NCBI GenBank assembly: GCA_900104855.1
Contig: FNSS01000001.1
Coordinates: 6,200,001-6,264,000 of the forward strand
Direction: 5' to 3'
Length of the DNA stretch: 64,000 nucleotides
Source of the DNA: Rhizobiales bacterium GAS188
GTDB lineage: Bacteria > Pseudomonadota > Alphaproteobacteria > Rhizobiales > Beijerinckiaceae
A program made the position numbers and the translations under genes. Below, one piece after another: positions 8,115-16,684 of the stretch; the stretch's first letter is position 1; every line of letters starts with the position of its first letter. Below the pieces are notes generated by a model. The model saw nothing but the letters and a program-made list of their open reading frames with translations. It was not told the DNA's origin and did not search any database.

Positions 8115-8504
8115 TCGCGGGCTTTCGGGTGAGGCAAGTCAAGGGGTGTCCGCCGCGCAGCCCGCTCCGGCCGGATTCTGCGTGGCACAACGAGGGGGAT
8201 GATGCAGGCGCGCCCGAGCACATTGCAATCGGTGTCGGCAATTTCGATATCGGCCATTTCTCCGCGAAGTCGATCACCGTCTCTCGTCCGAATTATGCGC
8301 ATGACACCGATATGCGCTTCTTCGGGGTGCTGTCGAGCAGCAGCCTGCAGTCCGGCCTGCTCATCTTCCGGACCTCCGCGCGCCAACAGATCCCGTTCCA
8401 CAATCAGCTCGCGGACCTCGGCGTGAAGGCGTTCGACCTGCCGCTCCGGCTTGCCGTATCACCACCGACTTGCAAAACGTTACACCCTATGGTGTAATGT
8501 GCGT
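8115..8504. other. Intergenic gap with a possible coiled-coil gene remnant
   Basis: No intact gene. On the minus strand a frame reads ERQVERLHAEVRELIVERDLLA at about 8380-8445, reminiscent of the leucine-rich tail of IS3-type OrfA proteins. The flanking sequence in that frame matches nothing I recognise and has no credible start. The only firm signal in the gap is the inverted repeat at 8480-8497. Confidence 0.3.
8480..8497. promoter_or_regulatory. Operator of the ArsR-type regulator
   Basis: Perfect inverted repeat TTACACC-CTAT-GGTGTAA ending seven bases before the ArsR start codon. Position, symmetry and size fit an ArsR-dimer autoregulatory operator. Because there is no room for a ribosome binding site after it, the mRNA may be leaderless or start within the repeat. 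Confidence 0.65.
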
Positions 8505-8840
8505 ATGGATCACTTGACGGACGTGCTGACGGCGATTTCGCACCCTACTCGGCGAGCGATAATTGGGCGGCTGGCGAATGGGCCGGCTCGATTCCTGGAT
8601 GTCGCGAAGCCGTTCGACACCGCCTTAAACGCGGTGACGAAACACCTGAAGCTGCTGGAAAGAGCTGGACTCATTGAACGCAGGAAACAGGGTCGAGAAG
8701 TCTTCATTTCATTTCGAGGTGAACCCCTTCGCGAGGTGGCGGAATGGATGAATGAATATGAGCGCTTCTGGAACGAGCGCCTCGATCAGTTCGAGCGTTA
8801 TTTTAAGGACAAGAAAGAGAAGACGGAGAAGGGCAAATGA
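8505..8840 (+). CDS. ArsR-family transcriptional regulator
   Basis: 111-residue winged-helix repressor. The N-terminus ISHPTRRAIIGRLANG is the canonical ArsR opening, followed by the recognition region NAVTKHLKLLERAGLIERRKQGRE and a C-terminal dimerisation helix (EWMNEYERFWNERLDQFERY). No metal-binding ELCVCDL motif is present, so it belongs to the non-metal branch commonly paired with SRPBCC proteins. Its stop overlaps the next start (ATGA). The perfect palindrome immediately upstream suggests autorepression of the two-gene operon. Base composition is visibly more AT-rich than its neighbours, hinting at transfer. Confidence 0.85.
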   Translation: MDHLTDVLTAISHPTRRAIIGRLANGPARFLDVAKPFDTALNAVTKHLKLLERAGLIERRKQGREVFISFRGEPLREVAEWMNEYERFWNERLDQFERYFKDKKEKTEKGK

Positions 8841-9271
8841 CGACATCGACAAAGACGATGGAAATCAAGGTCGAACGGACAATCCCTGCGCCTCCGAGTG
8901 AGGTTTTCGATGCGTGGCTCGATCCAAAGATCCCGGGCACTCCTTGGCATGAGAATGACAAGCTGATCGTCAATCCGAAGGTAGACGGGCTCTGGTACTG
9001 GCTCTCTTTAGGGGGCATCCCCCACTACGGGCGGTTTATGGAAATAGATCGACCAGGCCGAATCCAGCATTCCTGGATGTCACCGAATACCTTGGGAGAG
9101 GAGTCAACGGTTACAGTGACATTCCAGAAAAAGGGAGAAGGCACTCTCATGACCCTCCTGCATTCCGGCCTTCCGAATGATGACAGGGCAAAAGCGCACG
9201 AGAAGGGTTGGAATTCTATTTCTGATAAATTCAGCAACATTTTTGTCAGTGGATCACACCGCCGGAAGTAA
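8837..9271 (+). CDS. SRPBCC (AHSA1-like) domain protein
   Basis: 144-residue START/Bet v 1-fold protein of the AHSA1 group. The opening VERTIPAPPSEVFDAWLDP is the family hallmark, and STVTVTFQKKGEGTLMTLLHSGLPN fits the beta-sheet core; the C-terminal helix GWNSISDKF closes the ligand cavity. Such proteins bind hydrophobic small molecules; the ligand is unknown. It is translationally coupled to the ArsR gene, a pairing seen in many bacteria where the SRPBCC protein is the regulated target. Confidence 0.85.
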   Translation: MTTSTKTMEIKVERTIPAPPSEVFDAWLDPKIPGTPWHENDKLIVNPKVDGLWYWLSLGGIPHYGRFMEIDRPGRIQHSWMSPNTLGEESTVTVTFQKKGEGTLMTLLHSGLPNDDRAKAHEKGWNSISDKFSNIFVSGSHRRK

Positions 9272-9358
9272 CACCCGAACCTTGGAAATCATGCAGCCGT
9301 TTTCGCGCCGCCCAGACTGTGCATGGCCCGAGCTGAGTCAGATGATGGGACAGATAAA

Positions 9359-10153
9359 ATGACGATGGCAAACACGCTGGGCATTGCCCTCGCAGCAGTG
9401 CTGGTCGCTGCCAGCCCGGCTGTTGCAGCTGAATCTGCGGCGATTGGCACGGTGAAAAACATCGTGCTCGTGCATGGCGCTAACACCGATGGTTCGGCAT
9501 GGCGCGGCGTTTATGACGTCCTGACAAAGGACGGATACCATGTGAGCGTCGTCCAGCAGGCTCTCACGGGCCTCGTCGATGATGTCGCGGCAACCAAGCG
9601 CGTCATCGACCAGCAGGATGGCCCGGTCATACTCGTCGGTCACAGCTATGGCGGCACCATAATCACGGTTGCCGGCGCTGATCCGAAGGTGCGAGCGCTA
9701 GTCTACGTTGCGGCATTGCAGCCCGACATAGGCGAAACGACCAACCAGCTCGCTGCGTCGATGCCGGGGACGGTGCCGAGCAGTGACCTGAAGCCGACCA
9801 AGGACGGCTTCATCTTCCTCGACCCGACCAAATTTGCGGCCGACGTCGCGGCCGATCTCCCCCCGGCGCAAGCAAAATTCATGGCGAACTCGCAGATGCC
9901 GGTAGCGGCCGCCGCATTCGACGCGTCAGTAACGGTCGCCGCGTGGCGCGACAAACCCAGCTACGGGATCATCGCCACAGCAGATCGTGCGCTCAATCCC
10001 AAGCTTGCGCGCTGGATGTACAAGCGCTCAGGAGCACAGATAACCGAGATCAAGGGCAGCCATTTAGTCTACGTCTCCCGCCCCGGTGCGGTCGCCAGCG
10101 TCATCGAAAGAGCGGCTCGCTCCATCAGAGAGAATGCAACGAATCCTCAATGA
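9359..10153 (+). CDS. Exported alpha/beta hydrolase
   Basis: 264-residue serine hydrolase of the Abhydrolase_6 group. Residues 1-24 form a signal peptide (MTMANTLGIALAAVLVAASPAVAA), so the enzyme acts in the periplasm or outside. The oxyanion region IVLVHGANTDGSAW is near residue 36, the nucleophile elbow is GHSYGG, and a catalytic histidine is likely in KGSHLVY. I chose the ATG at 9359 because it begins the signal peptide and follows GGGACAG; an upstream in-frame ATG at 9323 would bury the signal. Relatives are annotated as esterases or salicylate-esterase-like; the substrate cannot be inferred. Confidence 0.85.
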   Translation: MTMANTLGIALAAVLVAASPAVAAESAAIGTVKNIVLVHGANTDGSAWRGVYDVLTKDGYHVSVVQQALTGLVDDVAATKRVIDQQDGPVILVGHSYGGTIITVAGADPKVRALVYVAALQPDIGETTNQLAASMPGTVPSSDLKPTKDGFIFLDPTKFAADVAADLPPAQAKFMANSQMPVAAAAFDASVTVAAWRDKPSYGIIATADRALNPKLARWMYKRSGAQITEIKGSHLVYVSRPGAVASVIERAARSIRENATNPQ

Positions 10154-10233
10154 AGGGCGTTCGCATTGCACCGCACAACGCCGCTGCTTGCTCGATCAGA
10201 TTCGCAACGCGTACCCTTTGGAAGAGATGACGA

Positions 10234-10899
10234 ATGATGAAGCTCTACCTCTTCCCGCCCTCGTCGCGCGTGCTCGCCATCGTCGCACTCAAGAACCATC
10301 TTGCTCTCGATTGCGAGTTCAATCCGATCGATCTCGGTCGTGGCGACCAGCTCACTCCCGAGTATCTCGCTCTCAATCCCAACCGGAAGATGCCGACCCT
10401 CGAGGATGGCGAATTCGTGCTCTGGGAGTCGAACGCCATCTTGTTCTACATGGCGGCGAAGCGCCCCGAGAGCGGGCTCTGGCCTTCGGATCTGCGCGGC
10501 CAGGCCGATGTGTTGCGTTGGCTCGCTTGGGAGAGCGCGCATTGGGATGCCGAATCTTGTGGCATGGTCGCATTCGAGAAGGCGTCGAAGGCGGTGCTCG
10601 GCCTTGGCGCACCGGATCCAGCCTTCATCGCCAGAGGCGAGCAGAACTTCGTCCGCTTCGCCGCGGTGCTCGACGATCAGCTGAAAGGTAGGGCCTGGCT
10701 GATCGGCGAGCGGCTCACCATCGCCGATTTCTCCATCGGTGCCTTCGTGCCGAGCGCTGCGCGCTTCGGGCTACCCCTGGCGCGCTTCTCCGAAATCGGT
10801 CGCTGGTACGAAGGCTTGGCAGCGCTGCCCGGATGGCAGGATGCAGTCGCTGCCAAGGACGCGGCCACGGCTGCCTGGCTCGCGAAAGGAAGTGGGTAA
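10234..10899 (+). CDS. Glutathione S-transferase family protein
   Basis: 221-residue GST. The N-terminal thioredoxin fold has KLYLFPPSSRVLAIVALKNHLAL and the cis-proline plus glutathione-binding motif NRKMPTLEDGEFVLWESNAILFYMA. The C-terminal all-helical domain includes LIGERLTIADFSIGAFVP, the conserved N-capping box. The serine pair after the first strand is the likely thiol-activating site. A GGAAGAG stretch lies seven bases before the ATG. Cytosolic conjugation or glutathione-dependent reduction is the family role; nothing local identifies the substrate. Confidence 0.85.
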   Translation: MMKLYLFPPSSRVLAIVALKNHLALDCEFNPIDLGRGDQLTPEYLALNPNRKMPTLEDGEFVLWESNAILFYMAAKRPESGLWPSDLRGQADVLRWLAWESAHWDAESCGMVAFEKASKAVLGLGAPDPAFIARGEQNFVRFAAVLDDQLKGRAWLIGERLTIADFSIGAFVPSAARFGLPLARFSEIGRWYEGLAALPGWQDAVAAKDAATAAWLAKGSG

Positions 10900-10925
10900 C
10901 GCCCAATTGCTTGGGAGGGCCAGCC

Positions 10926-11252
10926 GTGACCGACGATCTGCCTGACGAAGTGATCCGCCTCTGGCCCGAAGGCCCGCCATCCAAGCTGGAGGGCGTGGGG
11001 CCAGAGGTCACGTTCCGCGGACTGCTCGGCACCGCGGTCGCCCTCGCCGCCGGCACCCTGGTCGCTTGCGACGCGCTGCAGAATCTGCTGGCGCCGGATG
11101 GCGCCATGCATCTGGCCCGGCTAGAGTTGGAGCATGCAGAATGCCAAGTTCGCCGATGGCGCCGCCTATGTGCGCAGTCAGTTCGTGCCGATCGCCGAGG
11201 CCAACATTCCCGTGACCGATTGGGGGTTCACCCGGTCGGATGCAGTGTATGA
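10926..11252 (+). pseudogene. Probable remnant of an esterase gene (N-terminal fragment)
   Basis: A GTG-initiated frame begins TDDLPDEVIRLWPEGPPS and continues KLEGVGPEVTFRG. This resembles the opening of acetyl-xylan-esterase/BD-FAE-type hydrolases, in which (V/I)xLWPxGxP is the first conserved block. After about 32 residues the similarity ends, no GxSxG follows, and the frame runs 119 bases into the transaminase gene. I read it as a truncated fragment rather than a functional gene. Confidence 0.3.
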
Positions 11253-12039
11253 TGTCGTCCATGTGTTCCATGGCGGCTTCTTCCGTCTCGACGACCATCT
11301 CGATCGCTTTCACCGTTCGATGCAGGCCCGCCGCCTTGCGCCTCCGGAAAACCGGGCGCGCATGGAGGAGATCCTGCATCGCTGCGTGGCCCTGTTCGGA
11401 CAGCAGCGCTCTTACGTTGCGATGGTCGCGCTGCGTGGTCGTCCACGGGTCGCCGGGTCGCGCCGCCCGGCCGATTGCGATAACCATTTCGTCGCTTATG
11501 CACTGCCCTGGATCGACGTGATCCCCCCTGACGTGCAGGCGCGCGGCGCCCATTTGTGGATCGCAACCGTGCCGCGCGTGCCGGACGCGTCCTTCGACCC
11601 CACCGTGAAGAATTATCAGTGGGGGGACCTGACCACCGGCCTGCTGGAAGCGCACGACCACGGCTTTGACACCGCCATATTATGCGACGCCGAGGGGTTC
11701 GTGACGGAGGGGCCGGGCTTCAACATATTCGTCGTCAAGGACGGAGGCGTACTGACGCCCGACCGCGGCAGCCTGCATGGCATAACCCGGGCCTCGGTGC
11801 TGGAGCTCTGCAAGTCGCTGGGGATCGAGGCTGGTGTGGCGCCGATGCCGCGCGCCATGCTGGAAGATGCCGACGAGGTGTTCACCACCACCACGGCGGG
11901 TGGGGTGATGCCGGTTGCACGGGTCGGCCGACGCATCCTTGGCAACGACCGGCCCGGCCGCATCTCGATGATGCTCAAGGATGCTTACTGGCAAAGGCAT
12001 GAGGAAGGATGGTACCGCACGCCGGTGCGCCCCCTCTAA
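11134..12039 (+). CDS. Fold-type IV (class IV) PLP aminotransferase, (R)-amine transaminase-like
   Basis: 301-residue class IV aminotransferase. The catalytic lysine is in DPTVKNYQWGDLTTGLLEA. Later blocks VTEGPGFNIFVVKDG, GITRASVLELCKSLGIE and FTTTTAGGVMPV run in the family order. The N-terminal DWGFTRSDAVYDVVHVFHGGFFRLDDHLDR, the lysine context and the TTAGG(V/I)MP box resemble (R)-selective amine transaminases more than BCAT or D-alanine transaminase; that subgroup call is inference. The next gene is a racemase homologue 70 bases downstream, so the pair may act on D-amino acids or chiral amines. Cytoplasmic. Confidence 0.8.
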   Translation: MQNAKFADGAAYVRSQFVPIAEANIPVTDWGFTRSDAVYDVVHVFHGGFFRLDDHLDRFHRSMQARRLAPPENRARMEEILHRCVALFGQQRSYVAMVALRGRPRVAGSRRPADCDNHFVAYALPWIDVIPPDVQARGAHLWIATVPRVPDASFDPTVKNYQWGDLTTGLLEAHDHGFDTAILCDAEGFVTEGPGFNIFVVKDGGVLTPDRGSLHGITRASVLELCKSLGIEAGVAPMPRAMLEDADEVFTTTTAGGVMPVARVGRRILGNDRPGRISMMLKDAYWQRHEEGWYRTPVRPL

Positions 12040-12109
12040 AGCACTCCGCAGCCGCCTGCCGCCAATGCCAGATGTTGCGTCCCCAGGTGGATCCGAAGAT
12101 AGTGACGAG

Positions 12110-13261
12110 ATGACGATCGGGGCTAAGCCGAGTGACTTCAAACATCACGCACGCCCTAATAGCTTCGAGATCGATCTGGGCGCGATCGCGGAATTCACAC
12201 GGCGTATTCGCAACTATGTCGGGGATGGTGTCACCATCTTCGCAGCACTGAAATGCAACGCCTACGGCTTTGGCCTGTTGCAAGTGGCGCGCACGGTCTT
12301 GGCGGCGGGTGGGGACGCGCTGTCGATGGTGGATCCTGCGAATGCCATAGAGCTGCGGCGGTCGGGAATCACGGCGCCCATTCTTGTGTACCCTGGATCG
12401 CTGGCCACGCCGGCAGCGGTGAGTGACGCCGAGACTTTCGACTTCGTGCCGACGCTTATCGACCTCGAATCTGCCGAGATCTATTCGCGATGCGCAACGC
12501 GCCCGCTACGTGTTGCCGTCAAGGTCGATATCGGACAAGAACGGCTGGGTTTCCCCGCGGAATCCGCAGCGGACGCGATCGCTGCCATCGCGGGTTTGCC
12601 CAATCTCCGGGTGCACATCGTCAACGCGCATCCCAATGTGCCGTCGCCACCGTCACTCGATTATCTCAACTGGCAGTTTGGCCGGTTTGAAGCGATGTGC
12701 CGGCGCCTCGAGGCGCTGGGGCTCGCGGTCGCGATCCGAATGATCGCCAGCAGCCAGGTCCTTTCGCTGACGCAGCGGCTGATCCTCAATGCGGTCGATC
12801 CGGGGCAGATGTTCTTCGGGCCATTACGCGCGGAAGGAGACGTGCCATGGCCGACGGCACGGCAGGCCTTCAGGAAGCTGACGAGCCGCCTCATTCATCT
12901 GCGCCACATCGATCGCCGCGATTTCCTGGCGCAGGCGCCGTTTCCTGTGTATCCCGGAATGCGCATGGGCGTGATCCCGATCGGCTCGGCCGATGGGATG
13001 GCGCAACTCCATTGTGGGGAGGTCTTGGTCCGCGGACGACGCGCGAAGATTCTCGGCAATCCGTCGCTCGAGCATACGCGCCTCGATCTTTCGGACATTC
13101 CACAAGCGCAGCTTGGCGACGAGGTCGTGATCATAGGCGAGCAGGAGACCGATAGGATCACGCCGGACGCTGTGGTCGCTCATCAGCGTCATGCCAGGAT
13201 CGCAGATCTCGCCATGGCGATCAGGCCAAGCATCCCGCGCCTTTACGTTGAGGCTGATTGA
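12110..13261 (+). CDS. Alanine racemase-like PLP protein, divergent active site
   Basis: 383-residue protein with the two-domain layout of alanine racemase. The PLP-lysine block reads AALKCNAYGFG (consensus AVVKANAYGHG) and LRVAVKVDIGQERLGF matches the barrel motif. In the C-terminal domain the catalytic-tyrosine region (consensus GYGRTF) is replaced by RRDFLAQAPF, GYADG becomes GSADG, and the CMD motif near the second active site becomes SLEH. Classical two-base racemisation is therefore unlikely; it could be an epimerase, decarboxylase-like or PLP-binding variant. Start uncertain: ATG at 12110 (used) or 12065. Likely co-transcribed with the transaminase. Confidence 0.75.
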   Translation: MTIGAKPSDFKHHARPNSFEIDLGAIAEFTRRIRNYVGDGVTIFAALKCNAYGFGLLQVARTVLAAGGDALSMVDPANAIELRRSGITAPILVYPGSLATPAAVSDAETFDFVPTLIDLESAEIYSRCATRPLRVAVKVDIGQERLGFPAESAADAIAAIAGLPNLRVHIVNAHPNVPSPPSLDYLNWQFGRFEAMCRRLEALGLAVAIRMIASSQVLSLTQRLILNAVDPGQMFFGPLRAEGDVPWPTARQAFRKLTSRLIHLRHIDRRDFLAQAPFPVYPGMRMGVIPIGSADGMAQLHCGEVLVRGRRAKILGNPSLEHTRLDLSDIPQAQLGDEVVIIGEQETDRITPDAVVAHQRHARIADLAMAIRPSIPRLYVEAD

Positions 13262-13466
13262 AACCAGTAGGCAGGCGGCCTCCCGGCCGCCCATAGCCGC
13301 GCTCGACCAGTTGTGCAGCCCTCTCCAAGAAAAAGGCTGACGACTCGCGACTGCCGCGCTTGCATAAATGCAACAGTCTCGCGAATTGCCTCGATTTGAG
13401 GCTTTAAATCTTGACTTTGCAGCGGTGGTACCGCCTAACGGCCTAAGTGCGTAGGATGGGCTGTTC

Positions 13467-16400
13467 ATGCGTGGGACGGAACCGCTGAACCGGTTTCTGC
13501 GCGACGGGGCGCGGTCTGCGGGCCGCATCGTCCATGTGTCCGCCGCACGCCCAAAACGCCTCGTGGTAGCGCTGCTTGCCTTTGCATCCTTTTTTGGTGC
13601 TGGCGCCGCGCATGCGCAAGATGCCACCTGGCTTTTGAACCCAGGGAGCAACAACTGGAACGCCGCCGGAAACTGGGCGCCCGCGACCGTCCCGTCGAAC
13701 ACAGCCAGCTTCGGTGCGTCGAACACCGTGTCGCTCACATTTTCTGCGTCATCCACATCGATCAACACGATCCAGTTTAATGCGGGAGCGCCGGGCTACA
13801 CTTTCAACGTCGTCGGCACTCTCAACATCAACGGCATGGGGATCGTCAACAATTCGTCGAACACGCCAAGCTTTCTCTTGAATGGTGCGCTGGCTTTCTT
13901 CAATTCGAGCACAGCCGGGAACACCGCGATCACCAACAACAACAGCCTGGATTTCTTCAACTCCAGCACGGCCGGCAACTCCAGCATCACCAGCGCCAGC
14001 GCCCTGGTTTTCCACGATGGCAGCACAGCCGGCAACGCCAAGATCACCAGCAACGCCAGCCTGAAGTTCCTGAACTCCAGTTCCGCGGGCGCTGCCGCCA
14101 TCACCAACAACACCAGCCTGGATTTCTTCAACTCCAGCACGGCCGGCAACTCCACGATCACCAGCGCCAGCGCCCTGGTTTTTCACGACGGCAGCACCGC
14201 CGGCAACGCCAAGATCATCAGCAACGCCAGCCTGAAGTTCCTCGACTCCAGCTCCGCGGGCGCGGCCTCAATCACCAACAACACCAGCCTGGATTTCTTC
14301 AACTCCAGCACGGCCGGCAACTCCAGCATCACCAGCGCCAGCGCCCTGGTCTTTCACGATGGCAGCACGGCCGGCAACGCCAAGATCACCAGCAATGCCA
14401 GCCTGAAGTTCCTCGACTCCAGTGCCGCGGGCGCGGCCGCCATCACCAACAACACCAGCCTGGATTTCTTCAACTCCAGCACGGCCGGCAACGCCAGCAT
14501 CGCCAGCAACAGCATCCTGGTTTTTCACGATGGCAGCTCGGCCGGCAAGGCCAGCATCACCAACAACAACAGCACCTTGTCCTTCAGTGACGCGAGCACG
14601 GCCGGCGAGGCGATCGTCATTACGAACGATGGCGGGGTCGCAAACTTCGTTTCCATGGCCACTGGCGGCAAGGCGCGCTTCATCACGAATGCGGGGGGCC
14701 GTTTCGACATATCGGCTCTGTCTTCGGCCGGCACGACCAGCGGCTCGATCGAGGGCGCGGGAAGGTATTTCCTCGGCTCGAAAGCACTGACCGTCGGAAG
14801 CAACAATCTGTCGACCATGGTGAGCGGGGTCATATCCGACGGCGGAATTGTAGGCGGCGTCGGCGGTTCGCTCATCAAGCTCGGCACCGGCACGCTGCTC
14901 CTGACGGGCGCCAACACCTTCACGGGGCCGACCGTTGTCGGTGGCGGTATCCTCGAGGTGAACGGCTCGCTGGTCTCGGCGGTCACAGTCAATAATGGCG
15001 GCACGCTGATGGGCAGTGGCACGATCGGCGGGCTTTCCGTCATGGGCGGCGGCACCGTGCTGCCGGGCGACGCGATCGGCACCTTGAACGTCAACGGCAA
15101 TGCGGCATTCGCGCCAGGCTCGACCTTCCAGGTCGAGGTCAATGCGGCGGGCCAGAACGACAAGATCCTGGCGACCGGGAAGGCAACGCTGAGTGGCGGC
15201 ACCGTGCAGGTGATCGCCGACCCCGGTACCTACTCGGCCTCGACGCGCTACACGATCCTCACGGCGAATGGCGGGGTGACCGGGACCTTCGCGCAGCTTT
15301 CGGCATCCGCCAACTTCGCCACGGGCTCCATCTTCCTGACGCCCGCGCTGAGCTATGACGCAAACGACGTTTTTCTTAACCTGGCTCAGGCGCCCTTCAC
15401 CTCGGTGGCGTTGACCCGCAACGAGATCGCGACGGCGGGCGCCATCCAGGCGCTCGGCCCGGGCAACCGGATCTTCAATGCCGTCTTCGCCCAAACCACG
15501 GCCGCCAACGCGCGCCAGGCGTACGACGCCCTTTCGGGCGAGATCCATGCGAGCGCAGTGACCGCTGCCTTCGAGGATCAGCGCCTGCCGCGCGAGGCGA
15601 TCTTCGACCGCTTGAGCCAGCCGGCCGAGACGCCGGTCCTGGGCGCAGCAACCACCATGACCGGGACCTATGCGGCGGACCTGCCCTCGGCCAAGGGGCC
15701 CGCTCTCGCTCCGGTCGCCGTGCAGATGGTGCAACCGCGCCTCTTCGGCCTCTGGGGCCAGGGCTTTGGCGATTGGGGACGCACCAACGGCGACCACAAT
15801 GCCGCGAAGCTCTCACGCGATACGGGAGGCTTCATCATCGGTGCCGATGCCGAGCGCCAGCTTTGGAATGGCGATTGGCGCTTCGGCATCGCCGGCGGTT
15901 ACAGCGATGACAGCCTGAAGGTCTCGGCCCGCAACTCGAGCGGCGATTACCAATCGATCTTCGGATCGCTCTACGGCAAGGCGAGCTACGGGGCGATCGA
16001 CCTCAAGGCGGGAGCCATCCTGGCCGCGACGAACACGCATACGAGCCGTTCGATCGTGTTTCCGGGTTTCGCCGATGCGGCGAGCTCGAGCTATGGCGGC
16101 TATGCGGCGCAAGGCTTCGGCGAGCTCGGCTACCGGCTGCCCTTCCATGGGACGCTCTGGTCCTATGTGCCGGGACTCGAGAGCCTGAGCGCGACCTATG
16201 AGCCCTTCCTGCAAGGGGCCGTCATCCATATCGACCAGAACCGCTATGTGGAGACGGCGCTGACGCCGGCGGCGCTCATAGGCGCGGCGCGCGGCTATGA
16301 CCTCGGCACGACGACACTCGGGCTTCGCACCCAATATCAGCTCGCGCGCCTTCCGGGCTTCACCTGGACGAGCCTGCTGGGCTGGCGGCATGCCTTCGGC

Positions 16401-16616
16401 GACACGATCCCCAAGGTGAACCAGACCTTCGTCGGCTCGTTTTCGAGCTTCACGATCGCGGGAGTCCCGATCGACCGGGACGCCTTCGTTTCGGAGACCA
16501 CGCTCGACTATGCGGTCTCGCAGAAGGTTACGGTCGGCGTCTCGTATTCCGGCCAATATGGCAAGCGCGCCACCGACTCGGCCTTCAAGGGCCATGTCGA
16601 AGTGAGCTTCTGGTGA
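13467..16616 (+). CDS. Autotransporter (type Va) with tandem-repeat passenger
   Basis: 1049-residue outer-membrane autotransporter. An extended signal region ends near residue 51 (FFGAGAAHA-Q). The passenger contains about 13 tandem 19-residue modules (pattern LxFxxSSTAGNxxITxxxS) from residue 142 to about 388, then PATR-type linker sequence GTGTLLLTGANTFTGPT near residue 475 and a beta-helix stem. The last 280 residues form the translocating barrel (LWGQGFGDWG... ending in aromatic SFW, as required for BAM recognition). Passengers of this type act in adhesion or aggregation. No protease triad is visible, so function is surface display. The regular repeats make copy-number variation likely. 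Confidence 0.9.
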   Translation: MRGTEPLNRFLRDGARSAGRIVHVSAARPKRLVVALLAFASFFGAGAAHAQDATWLLNPGSNNWNAAGNWAPATVPSNTASFGASNTVSLTFSASSTSINTIQFNAGAPGYTFNVVGTLNINGMGIVNNSSNTPSFLLNGALAFFNSSTAGNTAITNNNSLDFFNSSTAGNSSITSASALVFHDGSTAGNAKITSNASLKFLNSSSAGAAAITNNTSLDFFNSSTAGNSTITSASALVFHDGSTAGNAKIISNASLKFLDSSSAGAASITNNTSLDFFNSSTAGNSSITSASALVFHDGSTAGNAKITSNASLKFLDSSAAGAAAITNNTSLDFFNSSTAGNASIASNSILVFHDGSSAGKASITNNNSTLSFSDASTAGEAIVITNDGGVANFVSMATGGKARFITNAGGRFDISALSSAGTTSGSIEGAGRYFLGSKALTVGSNNLSTMVSGVISDGGIVGGVGGSLIKLGTGTLLLTGANTFTGPTVVGGGILEVNGSLVSAVTVNNGGTLMGSGTIGGLSVMGGGTVLPGDAIGTLNVNGNAAFAPGSTFQVEVNAAGQNDKILATGKATLSGGTVQVIADPGTYSASTRYTILTANGGVTGTFAQLSASANFATGSIFLTPALSYDANDVFLNLAQAPFTSVALTRNEIATAGAIQALGPGNRIFNAVFAQTTAANARQAYDALSGEIHASAVTAAFEDQRLPREAIFDRLSQPAETPVLGAATTMTGTYAADLPSAKGPALAPVAVQMVQPRLFGLWGQGFGDWGRTNGDHNAAKLSRDTGGFIIGADAERQLWNGDWRFGIAGGYSDDSLKVSARNSSGDYQSIFGSLYGKASYGAIDLKAGAILAATNTHTSRSIVFPGFADAASSSYGGYAAQGFGELGYRLPFHGTLWSYVPGLESLSATYEPFLQGAVIHIDQNRYVETALTPAALIGAARGYDLGTTTLGLRTQYQLARLPGFTWTSLLGWRHAFGDTIPKVNQTFVGSFSSFTIAGVPIDRDAFVSETTLDYAVSQKVTVGVSYSGQYGKRATDSAFKGHVEVSFW
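13890..14633. repeat. 57-bp module array (171-bp higher-order unit) inside the autotransporter gene
   Basis: About 13 modules of 57 bases (one of 60), each encoding one beta-helix rung. Modules occur in a repeating three-type order (LDFFNSS..., LVFHDGS..., LKFL(N/D)SS...), giving a 171-bp unit copied three times with very high nucleotide identity (14105-14275 versus 14276-14446, for example). The outer modules at both ends are more diverged. Confidence 0.9.
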
Positions 16617-16684
16617 CCTGCCGGAAAAGGCGGGTGAAAGTCGCCTGCTTGCTGCTGGTACCGCCCCTGAACTAAACGTCAGGC

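Noticed and set aside
13890-14633. Regular repeats considered as a CRISPR array
   Set aside because: Units are contiguous, without unique spacers, and keep one reading frame coding beta-helix rungs.
14268-15797. 509-codon antisense frame across the autotransporter repeats with its own apparent repeats
   Set aside because: The repeats (VAGRAGVEE...) are the complement of the real 57-bp modules; the sense frame has the signal peptide, beta-helix and barrel.
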